A stretch of DNA of 64,000 nt from Halictus rubicundus. Its lineage: Eukaryota > Arthropoda > Insecta > Hymenoptera > Halictidae. Numbering within the stretch: the first letter of the stretch is position 1; each line of letters begins with the position of its first letter. Below the pieces are notes generated by a model, which had not been told where the DNA came from, made no database searches, and saw only the letters and a list, made by a program, of their open reading frames with translations. This document shows positions 12,776 through 25,480 of this stretch, piece by piece. Location of the stretch: NCBI RefSeq assembly GCF_050948215.1, contig NW_027488721.1, forward strand, positions 372,001-436,000, in the 5' to 3' direction. The translations under genes and the position numbers were made by a program.

Positions 12776-15700
12776 GATAGAGGATAGGATAGGATAGAGA
12801 ATAGGATGGGATAGAGGATAGGATAGGATAGAGGATAGGATAGGATAGAGGATAGAGGATAGGATAGAGGATAGGATAGGATAGAGGATAGGATAGGATA
12901 GAGGATAGGATAGGATAGAGGATAGGATAGGCTAGAGGATAGGATACAGGATAGGATAGGATAGAGGATAGGATAGGATAGAGGATAGGATACGATAGAG
13001 GATAGGATAGGATAGAGGATACGATATAGGATTTAATAGGATAGAGGATAGGATACGATAGAGGATAGGATAGGATAGAGGATAGGATAGGATAGAGGAT
13101 AGGATAGGATAGAGGATAGGATAGGATAGAGGATAGGATACGATAGAGGATAGAATAGGATAGAGGATACGATATAGGATTTAATAGGATAGAGGATATG
13201 ATACGATAGAGGATAGGATAGGATAGAGGATAGGATAGGATAGATAATATGGTAGGATAGAGGATAGGATAGGATAGAGGATAGGATAGGATAGAGGATA
13301 GGATAGGATAGGATAGGATAGAGGATAGGATAGGATAGAGGATAGGATACGATAGAGGATAAGGATAGGATAGAGGATAGGATAGGATAGATTATAGGAT
13401 ATGATAGAGGATAGGATAGGATAGAGGATAGGATAGGATAGAGGATAGGATACGATAAAGGATAGGATAGGATAGAGGATAGGATATAGGATTGGATAGG
13501 ATAGCGGATAGGATAGGATAGGGGATTGGATAGGATAGAGAATAGGATATAGGATTGGATAGGATAGAGGATAGAATAGGATAGAGGATAGGATGGGATA
13601 GAGGATAGGATAGGATAGAGGATAGGATAGGATAGAGGATAGGATACGATAGAGGATGGGATAGGATAGAGGATAGGATAGGATAGAGGATAGGATAGGA
13701 TAGAGGATAGGATAGGATAGAGGATAGGATAGGATAGAGGATAGGATAGGATAGAGGATAGGATAGGATAGAGGATAGGATAGGATAGAGGATAGGATAG
13801 GATAGAGGATATTATAGGATAGAGGATAGGATAGGATAGAGGATAATATAGGATAGAGGATAGGATAGGATAGAGGATAGGATAGGATACAGGATAGGAT
13901 AGGATAGAGGATAGGATATGATAGAGGATAGGATAGGATAGAGGATAGGATAGGATAGAGAATAGGATGGGATAGAGGATAGGATAGGATAGAGGATAGG
14001 ATAGGATAGAGGATAGGATAGGATAGAGGATGGGATAGGATAGAGGATAGGATAGGATAGAGGATAGGATAGGATAGAGGATAGGATAGGATAGAGGATA
14101 GGATAGGATAGAGGATAGGATAGGATAGAGGATAGGATAGGATAGAGGATAGGATAGGATAGAGGATACGATATAGGATTTAATAGGATAGAGGATAGGA
14201 TAGGATAGAGGATAGGATACGATAGAGGATAGGATAGGATAGAGGATACGATATAGGATTTAATAGGATAGAGGATAGGATACGATAAAGGATAGGATAG
14301 GATAGAGGATAGGATAGAGGATAGGATATAGGATTGGATAGGATAGCGGATAGGATAGGATAGGGGATTGGATAGGATAGAGAATAGGATATAGGATAGG
14401 ATAGGATAGAGGATAGGATAGGATAGAGGATAGGATAGGATAGAGGATAGGATAGGATAGAGGATAGGATAGGATAGAGGATAGGATAAAATAGAGGATA
14501 GGATACGATAGAGGATAAGGATAGGATAGAGGATAGGATAGGATAGAGGATAGGATATGATAGAGGATACGATAGAGGATAGGATACGATAGAGGATAGG
14601 ATAGGATAGAGGATAGGATAGGATAGAGAATAGGATACGATAGAGGATAGGATAGGATAGAGGATAGGATAGGATAGAGGATAGGATAGGATAGAGGATG
14701 GGATAGGATAGAGGACAATATAGGATAGAGGATAGGATAGGATGGAGGGTAGGATACGATAGAGGATAGGATAGGATAGAGGATATGATACGATAGAGGA
14801 TAGGATAGGATAGAGGATACGATATAGGATTTAATAGGATAGAGGATAGGATACGATAGAGGATAGGATAGGATAGAGAATAGGATAGGATAGATGATAG
14901 GATAGGATAGAGGATAGGATAGGATAGAGGATAGGATAGGATAGAGGATAGGATAGGATAGAGGATAGGATAGGATAGAGGATAGGATAGGATAGAGGAT
15001 AATATAGGATAGAGGATAGGATAGGATAGAGGATAGGATAGGATAGAGGATAGGATAGGATAGAGGATAGGATAGGATAGAGGATAGGATACGATAGAGG
15101 ATAGGATAGGATAGAGGATACGATATAGGATTTAATAGGATAGAGGATAGGATACGATAAAGGATAGGATAGGATAGAGGATAGGATATAGGATTGGATA
15201 GGATAGCGGATAGGATAGGATAGGGGATTGGATAGGATAGAGAATAGGATATAGGATTGGATAGGATAGAGGATAGAATAGGATAGAGGATAGGATGGGA
15301 TAGAGGATAGGATACGATAGAGGATGGGATAGGATAGAGGATAGGATAGGATAGAGGATAGGATAGGATAGAGGATAGGATGGGATAGAGGATAGGATAG
15401 GATAGAGGATAGGATAGGATAGAGGATAGGATAGGATAGAGGATAGGATAGGATAAAGGATAGGATAGGATAGAGGATAGGATAGGATAGAGGATAGGAT
15501 AGGATAGAGGATAATATAGGATAGAGGATAGGATAGGATAGAGGATAGGATAGGATAGAGGATAGGATAGTATAGAGGATAGGATACGATAGAGGATAGG
15601 ATAGGATAGAGGATAGGATAGGATAGAGGATAGGATAGTATAGAGGATGGAATAGGATAGAGGATAATATAGGATAGAGGATAGGATAGGATGGAGGATA

Positions 15701-18580
15701 GGATACGATAGAGGATAGGATAGGATAGAGGATATGATACGATAGAGGATAGGATAGGATAGAGGATACGATATAGGATTTAATAGGATAGAGGGTAGGA
15801 TACGATAGAGGATAGGATAGGATAGAGAATAGGATAGGATAGAGGATAGGATAGGATAGAGGATAGGATAGGATAGAGGATAGGATAGGATAGAGGATAG
15901 GATAGGATAGAGGATAATATAGGATAGAGGATAGGATAGGATAGAGGATAGGATAGGATAGAGGATAGGGTAGGATAGAGGATAGGATACGATAGAGGAT
16001 AGGATAGGATAGAGGATACGATATAGGATTTAATAGGATAGAGGATAGGATACGATAAAGGATAGGATAGGATAGAGGATAGGATATAGAATTGGATAGG
16101 ACAGCGGATAGGGTAGGATAGGGGATTGGATAGGATAGAGAATAGGATATAGGATTGGATAGGATACAGCATAGAATATTATAGAGGATAGGATAGGATA
16201 GAGGATAGGATAGGATAGAGAATAGGATACGATAGAGGATAGGATAGGATAGAGGATACGATATAGGATTTAATAGGATAGAGGATAGGATACGATAAAG
16301 GATAGGATAGGATAGAGGATAGGATATAGGATTGGATAGGATAGCGGATAGGATAGGATAGGGGATTGGATAGGATAGAGAATAGGATATAGGATTGGAT
16401 AGGATAGAGGATAGAATAGGATAGAGGATAGGATGGGATAGAGGATAGGATAGGATAGAGGATAGGTTAGGATAGAGGATAGGATACGATAGAGGATGGG
16501 ATAGGATAGAGGATAGGATAGGATAGAGGATAGGATAGGATAGAGGATAGGATAGGATAGAGGATAGGATAGGATAGAGGATAGGATAGAGGATAGGATA
16601 GGATAGAGGATAGGATAGGATAGAGGATAGGATAGGATAGAGGATAGGATAGGATAGAGGATAGGATAGGATAGAGGATAGGATAGGATAGAGGATAGGA
16701 TAGGATAGAGGATAGGATAGGATAGAGGATAGGATAGGATAGAGGATAGGATAGGATAGAGGATAGGATAGGATAGATAATAGGATGGGATAGAGGATAG
16801 GATAGGATAGAGGATAGGATAGGATAGAGGATAGGATAGGATAGAGGATGGGATAGGATAGAGGATAGGATAGGATAGAGGATAGGATAGGATAGAGGAT
16901 AGGATAGGATAGAGGATAGGATAGGATAGAGGATAGGATAGGATAGAGGATACGATATAGGATTTAATAGGATAGAGGATAGGATAGGATAGAGGATAGG
17001 ATACGATAGAGGATAGGATAGGATAGAGGATACGATATGCGATTTAATAGGATAGAGGATAGGATACGATAGAGGATAGGATAGGATAGAGGATAGAGGA
17101 TAGGATAGAGGATAGGATAGGATAGAGGATAGGATAGGATAGAGGATAGGATAGGATAGAGGATAGGATAGGATAGAGGATAGGATAGGATAGAGGATAG
17201 GATAGGATAGAGGATAGGATAGGATAGAGGATAGGATAGGATAGAGAATAGGATAGGATAGAGGATAGGATAGGATAGAGGATAGGATAGGATAGAGAAT
17301 AGGATAGGATAGAGGATAGGATAGGATAGAGGATAGGATAGGATAGAGGATAGGATAGGATAGAGGATAGGATAGGATAGAGGATAGGATAGGATAGAGG
17401 ATAGGATAGGATAGAGGATAGGATAGGATAGAGGATAGGATAGGATAGAGGATACGATATAGGATTTAATAGGATAGAGGATAGGATACGATAGAGGATA
17501 GGATAGGATAGAGGATAGGATAGGATAGAGGATAGGATAGGATAGAGGATAGGATAGGATAGAGGATAGGATAGGATAGAGGATAGGATAGGATAGAGGA
17601 TAGGATAGGATAGAGGATAGGATAGGATAGAGAATAGGATAGGATAGAGGATAGGATAGGATAGAGGATAGGATAGGATAGAGGATAGGATAGGATAGAG
17701 GATAGGATAGGATAGAGGATAGGATAGGATAGAGGATAGGATAGGATAGAGGATAGGATAGGATAGAGGATAGGATAGGATAGAGGATAGGATAGGATAG
17801 AGGATAGGATAGGATAGAGGATACGATATAGGATTTAATAGGATAGAGGATAGGATACGATAGAGGATAAGATAGGATAGAGGATAGGATAGGATAGAGA
17901 ATAGGATAGGATAGAGGAAAGGATAGGATAGAGGATAGGATAGGATAGAGGATAGGATAGGATAGAGGATGGGATATGATAGAGGATAATATAGGATAGA
18001 GGATAGGATAGGATATAGGATAGGATAGGATAGAGGATAGGATAGGATAGAGGATAGGATAGGATAGAGGATAGGATAGGATAGAGGATAGGATAGGATA
18101 GAGGATAGGATAGGATAGAGGATAGGATAGGATAGAGGATAGGATAGGATAGAGGATAGGATATGATAGAGGATACGATAGAGGATAGGATACGATAGAG
18201 GATAGGATAGGATAGAGGATAGGATAGGATAGAGAATAGGATACGATAGAGGATAGGATAGCATAGAGGATAGGATAGGATAGAGGATAGGATAGGATAG
18301 AGGATGGGATAGGATAGAGGACAATATAGGATAGAGGATAGGATAGGATGGAGGATAGGATACGATAGAGGATAGGATAGGATAGCGGATATGATACGAT
18401 AGAGGATAGGATAGGATAGAGGAAACGATATAGGATTTAATAGGATAGAGGATAGGATACGATAGAGGATAGGATAGGATAGAGAATAGGATAGGATAGA
18501 GGATAGGATAGGATAGAGGATAGGATAGGATAGAGGATAGGATAGGATAGAGGATAGGATAGGATAGAGGATAGGATAGG
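12776..18580. repeat. 17-mer array rich in the TTTAATA variant
   Basis: This is ordinary 17-mer satellite. It carries TTTAATA variants every few hundred bp, among them two 80-bp doublets (14177/14257 and 16961/17041). No GGATCC site was found between 11873 and 22665, the longest such gap in the left 46 kb. Long near-perfect 17-mer runs lie around 17.1-17.24 and 17.52-17.82 kb. Open minus-strand frames here end exactly at TTTAATA variants (for example near 14260, 15780 and 17044), which supply the stop codon. No gene is present. Confidence 0.8.
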
Positions 18581-20860
18581 ATAGGGGATAATATAGGATA
18601 GAGGATAGGATAGGATAGAGGATAGGATAGGATAGGATAGAGGATAGGATAGGATAGAGGATAGGATACGATAGAGGATAGGATAGGATAGAGGATACGA
18701 TATAAGATTTAATAGGATAGAGGATAGGATACGATAAAGGATAGGATAGGATAGAGGATAGGATATAGGATTGGATAGGATAGCGGATAGGATAGGATAG
18801 GGGATTGGATAGGATAGAGAATAGGATAGAGGATAGAATAGGATAGAGGATAGGATGGGATAGAGGATAGGATAGGATAGAGGATAGGATAGGATAGAGG
18901 ATAGGATACGATAGAGGATGGGATAGGATAGAGGATAGGATAGGATAGAGGATAGGATAGGATAGAGGATAGGATAGGATAGGATAGAGGATAGGATAGG
19001 ATAGAGGATAGGATAGGATAGAGGATAGGATAGGATAGAGGATAGGATAGGATAGAGGATAGGATAGGATAGGATAGAGGATAGGATACGATAGAGGATA
19101 GGATAGGATAGAGGATACGATATAGGATTTAATAGGATAGAGGATAGGATACGATAAAGGATAGGATAGGATAGAGGATAGGATATAGGATTGGATAGGA
19201 TAGCGGATAGGATAGGATAGGGGATTGGATAGGATAGAGAATAGGATAGAGGATAGAATAGGATAGAGGATAGGATAGGATAGAGGATAGGATAGGATAG
19301 AGGATAGGATAGGATAGAGGATAGGATAGGATAGAGGATAGGATAGGATAGAGGATACGATATAGGATTTAATAGGATAGAGGATAGGATAGGATAGAGG
19401 ATAGGATACGATAGAGGATAGGATAGGATAGAGGATACGATATGCGATTTAATAGGATAGAGGATAGGATACGATAGAGGATAGGATAGGATAGAGGATA
19501 GAGGATAGGATAGACGATAGGATAGGATAGAGGATAGGATAGGATAGAGGATAGGATAGGATAGAGGATAGGATAGGCTAGAGGATAGGATACAGGATAG
19601 GATAGGATAGAGGATAGGATAGGATAGAGGATAGGATACGATAGAGGATAGGATAGGATAGAGGATACGATATAGGATTTAATAGGATAGAGGATAGGAT
19701 ACGATAGAGGATAGGATAGGATAGAGGATAGGATAGGATAGAGGATAGGATAGGATAGAGGATAGGATAGGATAGAGGATAGGATAGGATAGAGGATAGG
19801 ATAGGATAGAGGATAGGATAGGATAGAGGATAGGATAGGATAGAGAATAGGATAGGATAGAGGATAGGATAGGATAGAGGATAGGATACGATAGAGGATA
19901 GGATAGGATAGAGGATAGGATAGGATAGAGGATAGGATAGGATAGAGGATAGGATAGGATAGAGGATAGGATAGGATAGAGGATAGGATAGGATAGAGGA
20001 TAGGATAGGATAGAGGATAGGATAGGATAGAGGATACGATATAGGATTTAATAGGATAGAGGATAGGATACGATAGAGGATAAGATAGGATAGAGGATAG
20101 GATAGGATAGAGAATAGGATAGGATAGAGGAAAGGATAGGATAGAGGATAGGATAGGATAGAGGATAGGATAGGATAGGGGATAATATAGGATAGAGGAT
20201 AGGATAGGATAGAGGATAGGATAGGATAGAGGATAGGATAGGATAGAGGATAGGATACGATAGAGGATAGGATAGGATAGAGGATACGATATAAGATTTA
20301 ATAGGATAGAGGATAGGATACGATAAAGGATAGGATAGGATAGAGGATAGGATATAGGATTGGATAGGATAGCGGATAGGATAGGATAGGGGATTGGATA
20401 GGATAGAGAATAGGATAGAGGATAGAATAGGATAGAGGATAGGATGGGATAGAGGATAGGATAGGATAGAGGATAGGATAGGATAGAGGATAGGATACGA
20501 TAGAGGATGGGATAGGATAGAGGATAGGATAGGATAGAGGATAGGATAGGATAGAGGATAGGATAGGATAGGATAGAGGATAGGATAGGATAGAGGATAG
20601 GATAGGATAGAGGATAGGATAGGATAGAGGATAGGATAGGATAGAGGATAGGATAGGATAGAGGATAGGATAGGATAGGATAGAGGATAGGATACGATAG
20701 AGGATAGGATAGGATAGAGGATACGATATAGGATTTAATAGGATAGAGGATAGGATACGATAAAGGATAGGATAGGATAGAGGATAGGATATAGGATTGG
20801 ATAGGATAGCGGATAGGATAGGATAGGGGATTGGATAGGATAGAGAATAGGATAGAGGAT
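18580..20860. repeat. Cassette of about 420-437 bp present four times
   Basis: The ordered markers AGCGGATAGG, GGGGATTGG and a shortened GAGAATAGGATAGAGG recur with GGGGATTGG at 18800, 19220, 20389 and 20826. The spacings inside each pair are 420 and 437 bp, different by one 17-mer. The two pairs are 1,589-1,606 bp apart. The rare TATAAGATTTAAT is present only in the first member of each pair (18706 and 20295; offset 1,589). The pair was therefore formed first and then duplicated as a whole. Confidence 0.8.
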
Positions 20861-22664
20861 AGAATAGGATAGAGGATAGGATAGGATAGAGGATAGGATA
20901 CGATAGAGGATGGGATAGGATAGAGGATAGGATAGGATAGAGGATAGGATAGGATAGAGGATAGGATAGGATAGAGGATAGGATAGGATAGAGGATAGGA
21001 TAGGATAGAGGATAGGATAGGATAGAGGATAGGATAGGATAGAGGATAGGATAGGATAGAGGATAGGATAGGATAGAGGATAGGATAGGATAGAGGACAC
21101 GATATAGGATTTAATAGGATAGAGGATAGGATACGATAGAGGATACGATAGGATAGAGGATAGGATAGGATAGAGAATAGGATAGGATAGAGGAAAGGAT
21201 AGGATAGATGATGGGATACGATAGAGGATAATATAGGATAGAGGATAGGATAGGATATAGGATAGGATAGGATAGAAGATAGGATAGGATAGAGGATAGG
21301 ATAGGATAGAGGATAGGATAGGATAGAGGATAGGATAGGATAGAGGATAGGATAGGATAGAGGATAGGATAGGATAGAGGATAGGATAGGATAGAGGATA
21401 GGATAGGATAGAGGATAGGATAGGATAGAGGATAGGATAGGATAGAGGATAGGATAGAGGATAGGATAGGATAGAGGATAGTATAGGATAGAGGATAGGA
21501 TACGATAGAGGATAAGGATAGGATAGAGGATAGGATAGGATAGAGGATAGGATATGATAGAGGATACGATAGAGGATAGGATACGATAGAGGATAGGATA
21601 GGATAGAGGATAGGATAGGATAGAGAATAGGATACGATAGAGGATAGGATAGGATAGAGGATAGGATAGGATAGAGGATGGGATAGGATAGAGGATAATA
21701 TAGGATAGAGGATAGGATAGGATGGAGGATAGGATACGATAGAGGATAGGATAGGATAGAGGATATGATACGATAGAGGATAGGATAGGATAGAGGATAC
21801 GATATAGGATTTAATAGGATAGAGGATAGGATACGATAGAGGATAGGATAGGATAGAGAATAGGATAGGATAGAGGATAGGATAGGATAGAGGATAGGAT
21901 AGGATAGAGGATAGGATAGGATAGAGGATAATATAGGATAGAGGATAGGATAGGATAGAGGATAGGATAGCATAGAGGATAGGATAGGATAGAGGATAGG
22001 ATAGGATAGAGGATAGGATAGGATAGAGGATAGGATACGATAGAGGATAAGGATAGGATAGAGGATAGGATAGGATAGAGGATACGATATAGGATTTAAT
22101 AGGATAGAGGATAGGGTACGATAGAGGATACGATAGGATAGAGGATAGGATAGGATAGAGAATAGGATAGGATAGAGGAAAGGATAGGATAGAGGATACG
22201 ATATAGGATTTAATAGGATAGAGGATAGGATAGGATAGAGGATAGGATAGGATAGAGGATAGGATAGGATAGAGGATGGGATAGGATAGAGGATAATATA
22301 GGATAGAGGATAGGATACGATGGAGGATAGGATACGATAGAGGATAGGATAGGATAGAGGATATGATACGATAGAGGATAGGATAGGATAGAGGATAGGA
22401 TAGGATAGAGGATAGGATAGGATAGAGGATAGGATAGGATAGAGGATAGGATAGGATAGAGGATAGGATAGGATAGAGGATAGGATAGGATAGAGGATAG
22501 GATAGGATAGAGGATAGGATAGGATAGAGGATAGGATAGGATAGAGGATAGGATAGGATAGAGGATAATATAGGATAGAGGATAGGATAGGATAGAGGAT
22601 AGGATAGGATAGAGGATAGGATAGGATAGAGGATAGGATACGATAGAGGATAGGATAGGATAGA
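20861..22664. repeat. 17-mer array with mixed variants
   Basis: This satellite stretch lies between two clearly duplicated blocks. TTTAATA variants occur near 21110, 21805, 22094 and 22210, and GATAATATAGG units at several places. From about 22380 to 22563 there is a run of roughly eleven uninterrupted 17-mers, which suggests recent local expansion or homogenisation. I see nothing other than satellite. Confidence 0.75.
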
Positions 22665-23380
22665 GGATCCGATATAGGATTTAATAGGATAGAGGATAGG
22701 ATACGATAAAGGATAGGATAGGATAGAGGATAGGATAGGATAGAGAATAGGATATAGGATTGGATAGGATAGCGGATAGGATAGGATAGAGGATTGGATA
22801 GGATAGGGGATAGGATACGATAGAGGATAGGATAGGATAGAGAATAGGATATAGGATTGGATAGGATAGAGGATAGAATAGGATAGAGGATAGGATAGGA
22901 TAGAGGATAGGATATGATACAGGATAGGATAGGATAGAGGATAGGATAGGATAGAGGATAGGATAGGATAGAGGATAGGATAGGATAGAGGATAGGATAG
23001 GATAGAGGACAGGATAGGATAGAGGATCCGATATAGGATTTAATAGGATAGAGGATAGGATACGATAAAGGATAGGATAGGATAGAGGATAGGATAGGAT
23101 AGAGAATAGGATATAGGATTGGATAGGATAGCGGATAGGATAGGATAGCGGATTGGATAGGATAGGGGATAGGATACGATAGAGGATAGGATAGGATAGA
23201 GAATAGGATATAGGATTGGATAGGATAGAGGATAGAATAGGATAGAGGATAGGATAGGATAGAGGATAGGATATGATACAGGATAGGATAGGATAGAGGA
23301 TAGGATAGGATAGAGGATAGGATAGGATACAGGATAGGATAGGATAGAGGATAGGATATGATAGAGGATAGGATAGGATA
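22665..23380. repeat. Tandem duplication, period 359 bp
   Basis: GGATCC at 22665 and 23024, and GATATGATACAGG at 22911 and 23270, are both 359 bp apart, with the same order of minor variants between them (GATAAAGG, GAGAATAGGATATAGG, AGCGGATAGG, GGGGATAGGATACG). 359 is 21 x 17 + 2, so the copy includes words outside the pure 17-mer order. The second copy differs at single positions, for example AGCGGATTGG in place of AGAGGATTGG. The copies stop resembling one another after about 23.3 kb. Confidence 0.82.
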
Positions 23381-24105
23381 GAGAATAGGATGGGATAGAG
23401 GATAGGATAGGATAGAGGATAGGATAGGATAGAGGATAGGATAGGATAGAGGATGGGATAGGATAGAGGATAGGACAGGATAGAGGATAGGATAGGATAG
23501 AGGATAGGATAGGATAGAGGATAGGATAGGATAGAGGATAGGATATAGGATTGGATAGGACAGCGGATAGGGTAGGATAGGGGATTGGATAGGATAGAGA
23601 ATAGGATATAGGATTGGATAGGATACAGGATAGAATATTATAGAGGATAGGATAGGATAGAGGATAGGATAGGATAGAGGAGAGGATACGATAGAGGATA
23701 GGATAGGATAGAGGATACGATATAGGATTTAATAGGATAGAGGATAGGATACGATAAAGGATAGGATAGGATAGAGGATAGGATATAGGATTGGATAGGA
23801 TAGCGGATAGGATAGGATAGGGGATTGGATAGGATAGAGAATAGGATATAGGATTGGATAGGATAGAGGATAGAATAGGATAGAGGATAGGATGGGATAG
23901 AGGATAGGATAGGATAGAGGATAGGATAGGATAGAGGATAGGATACGATAGAGGATGGGATAGGATAGAGGATAGGATAGGATAGAGGATAGGATAGGAT
24001 AGAGGATAGGATAGGATAGAGGATAGGATAGGATAGAGGATAGGATAGGATAGAGGATAGGATAGGATAGAGGATAGGATACGATAGAGGATAGGATAGG
24101 ATAGA
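23381..24105. repeat. 17-mer array between duplicated blocks
   Basis: This is satellite only. It holds a variant stretch at about 23545-23640 (GGACAGCGGATAGGGTAGG, GATACAGGATAGAATATTATAG) that also occurs near 16085-16180, and a TTTAATA variant near 23730. Nothing else is seen. Confidence 0.72.
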
Positions 24106-25480
24106 GGATCCGATATAGGATTTAATAGGATAGAGGATAGGATACGATAAAGGATAGGATAGGATAGAGGATAGGATAGGATAGAGAATAGGATATAGGA
24201 TTGGATAGGATAGCGGATAGGATAGGATAGAGGATTGGATAGGATAGGTGATAGGATACGATAGAGGATAGGATAGGATAGAGAATAGGATATAGGATTG
24301 GATAGGATAGAGGATAGAATAGGATAGAGGATAGGATAGGATAGAGGATAGGATAGGATAGAGGATAGGATAGGATAGAGGATTGGATAGGATAGAGGAT
24401 AGGATAGGATAGAGGATAGGATAGGATAAGAGGATAGGATAGGATAGAGGATAGGATAGGATAGAGGATAGGATCGGATAGAGGATAGGATAGGATAGGA
24501 TACAGGATAGGATAGGATAGAGGATAGGATAGGATAGGATAGGATAGAGGATAGGATAGGATAGAGGATAGGATAGGATAGAGGATAGGATAGGATAGAG
24601 GATAGGATAGGATAGAGGATAGGATAGGATAGAGGATAGGATAGGATAGAGGATAGGATAGGATAGAGGATAGGATAGGATAGAGGATAGGATAGGATAG
24701 AGGATAGGATAGGATAGAGGATAGGATAGGATAGAGGATAGGATAGGATAGAGGATAGGATAGGATAGAGGATAGGATAGGATAGAGGATAGGATAGGAT
24801 GGGATAGAGGATAGGATAGGGTAGAGGATAGGATAGGATAGAGGATAGGATAGGATAGAGGATAGGATAGGATAGAGGATAGGATAGGATAGAGGAGTGG
24901 ATAGGATAGAGGATAGGATAGGATAGAGGATAGGATAGGATAGAGGATAGGATAGGATAGAGGATAGGATAGGATAGAGGATAGGATAGGACAGAGGATA
25001 GGATAGGATAGAGGATAGGATAGGATAGACAATAGGATCGGATAGAGGATTGGATAGGATAGAGGATAGGATAGGATACAGGATAGGATAGAGGATAGGA
25101 TAGGATAGAGGATAGGATAGGATTGGATAGACAATAGGATCGGATAGAGGATAGGATAGGATAGAGGATAGGATAGTATAGAGGAAAGGATAGGAGAGAG
25201 GATAGGATAGGATAGAGGATAAGATAGGATAGGATAGAGGATAAGATAGGATAGGATAGGATAACGGATAGGATAGGATGGAGGATAGGATAGGATAGAG
25301 GATAGGATAGGATAGAGGATAGGATAGGATAGGATAGAGGATAGGATAGGATAGGATAGAGGATAGGATAGGATAGAGGATAGGATAGGATACAGGATAG
25401 GATAGGATAGAGGATAGGATAGGATAAAGGATAGGATAGGATAGAGGATAGGATAGGATAGAGGATAGGATAGGATAGAG
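24106..25480. repeat. Large duplication D1, left copy (partner 29333-30640)
   Basis: GGATCC at 24106 pairs with 29333 (offset 5,227). Further right GATGGGATAGAGG 24798/30161, the rare GAGGAGTGG 24892/30255, AGACAATAGGATCGG (GAC at 25028/30391 and 25130/30493) and TAACGG 25262/30625 all lie 5,363 bp apart. The change of 136 bp is exactly 8 x 17, so one copy lost or gained eight units between 24.1 and 24.8 kb. This copy contains an uninterrupted run of about fifteen perfect 17-mers at about 24541-24797, the longest I noticed in the window. Confidence 0.85.
24541..24797. repeat. Longest perfect 17-mer run seen
   Basis: About fifteen copies of GGATAGGATAGGATAGA follow each other without a visible substitution, ended by GATGGGATAGAGG at 24798. 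The flanking units carry variants every one to three units, so this run stands out as recently expanded or homogenised. It lies near the interval where the two copies of duplication D1 differ by 136 bp. Confidence 0.8.
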
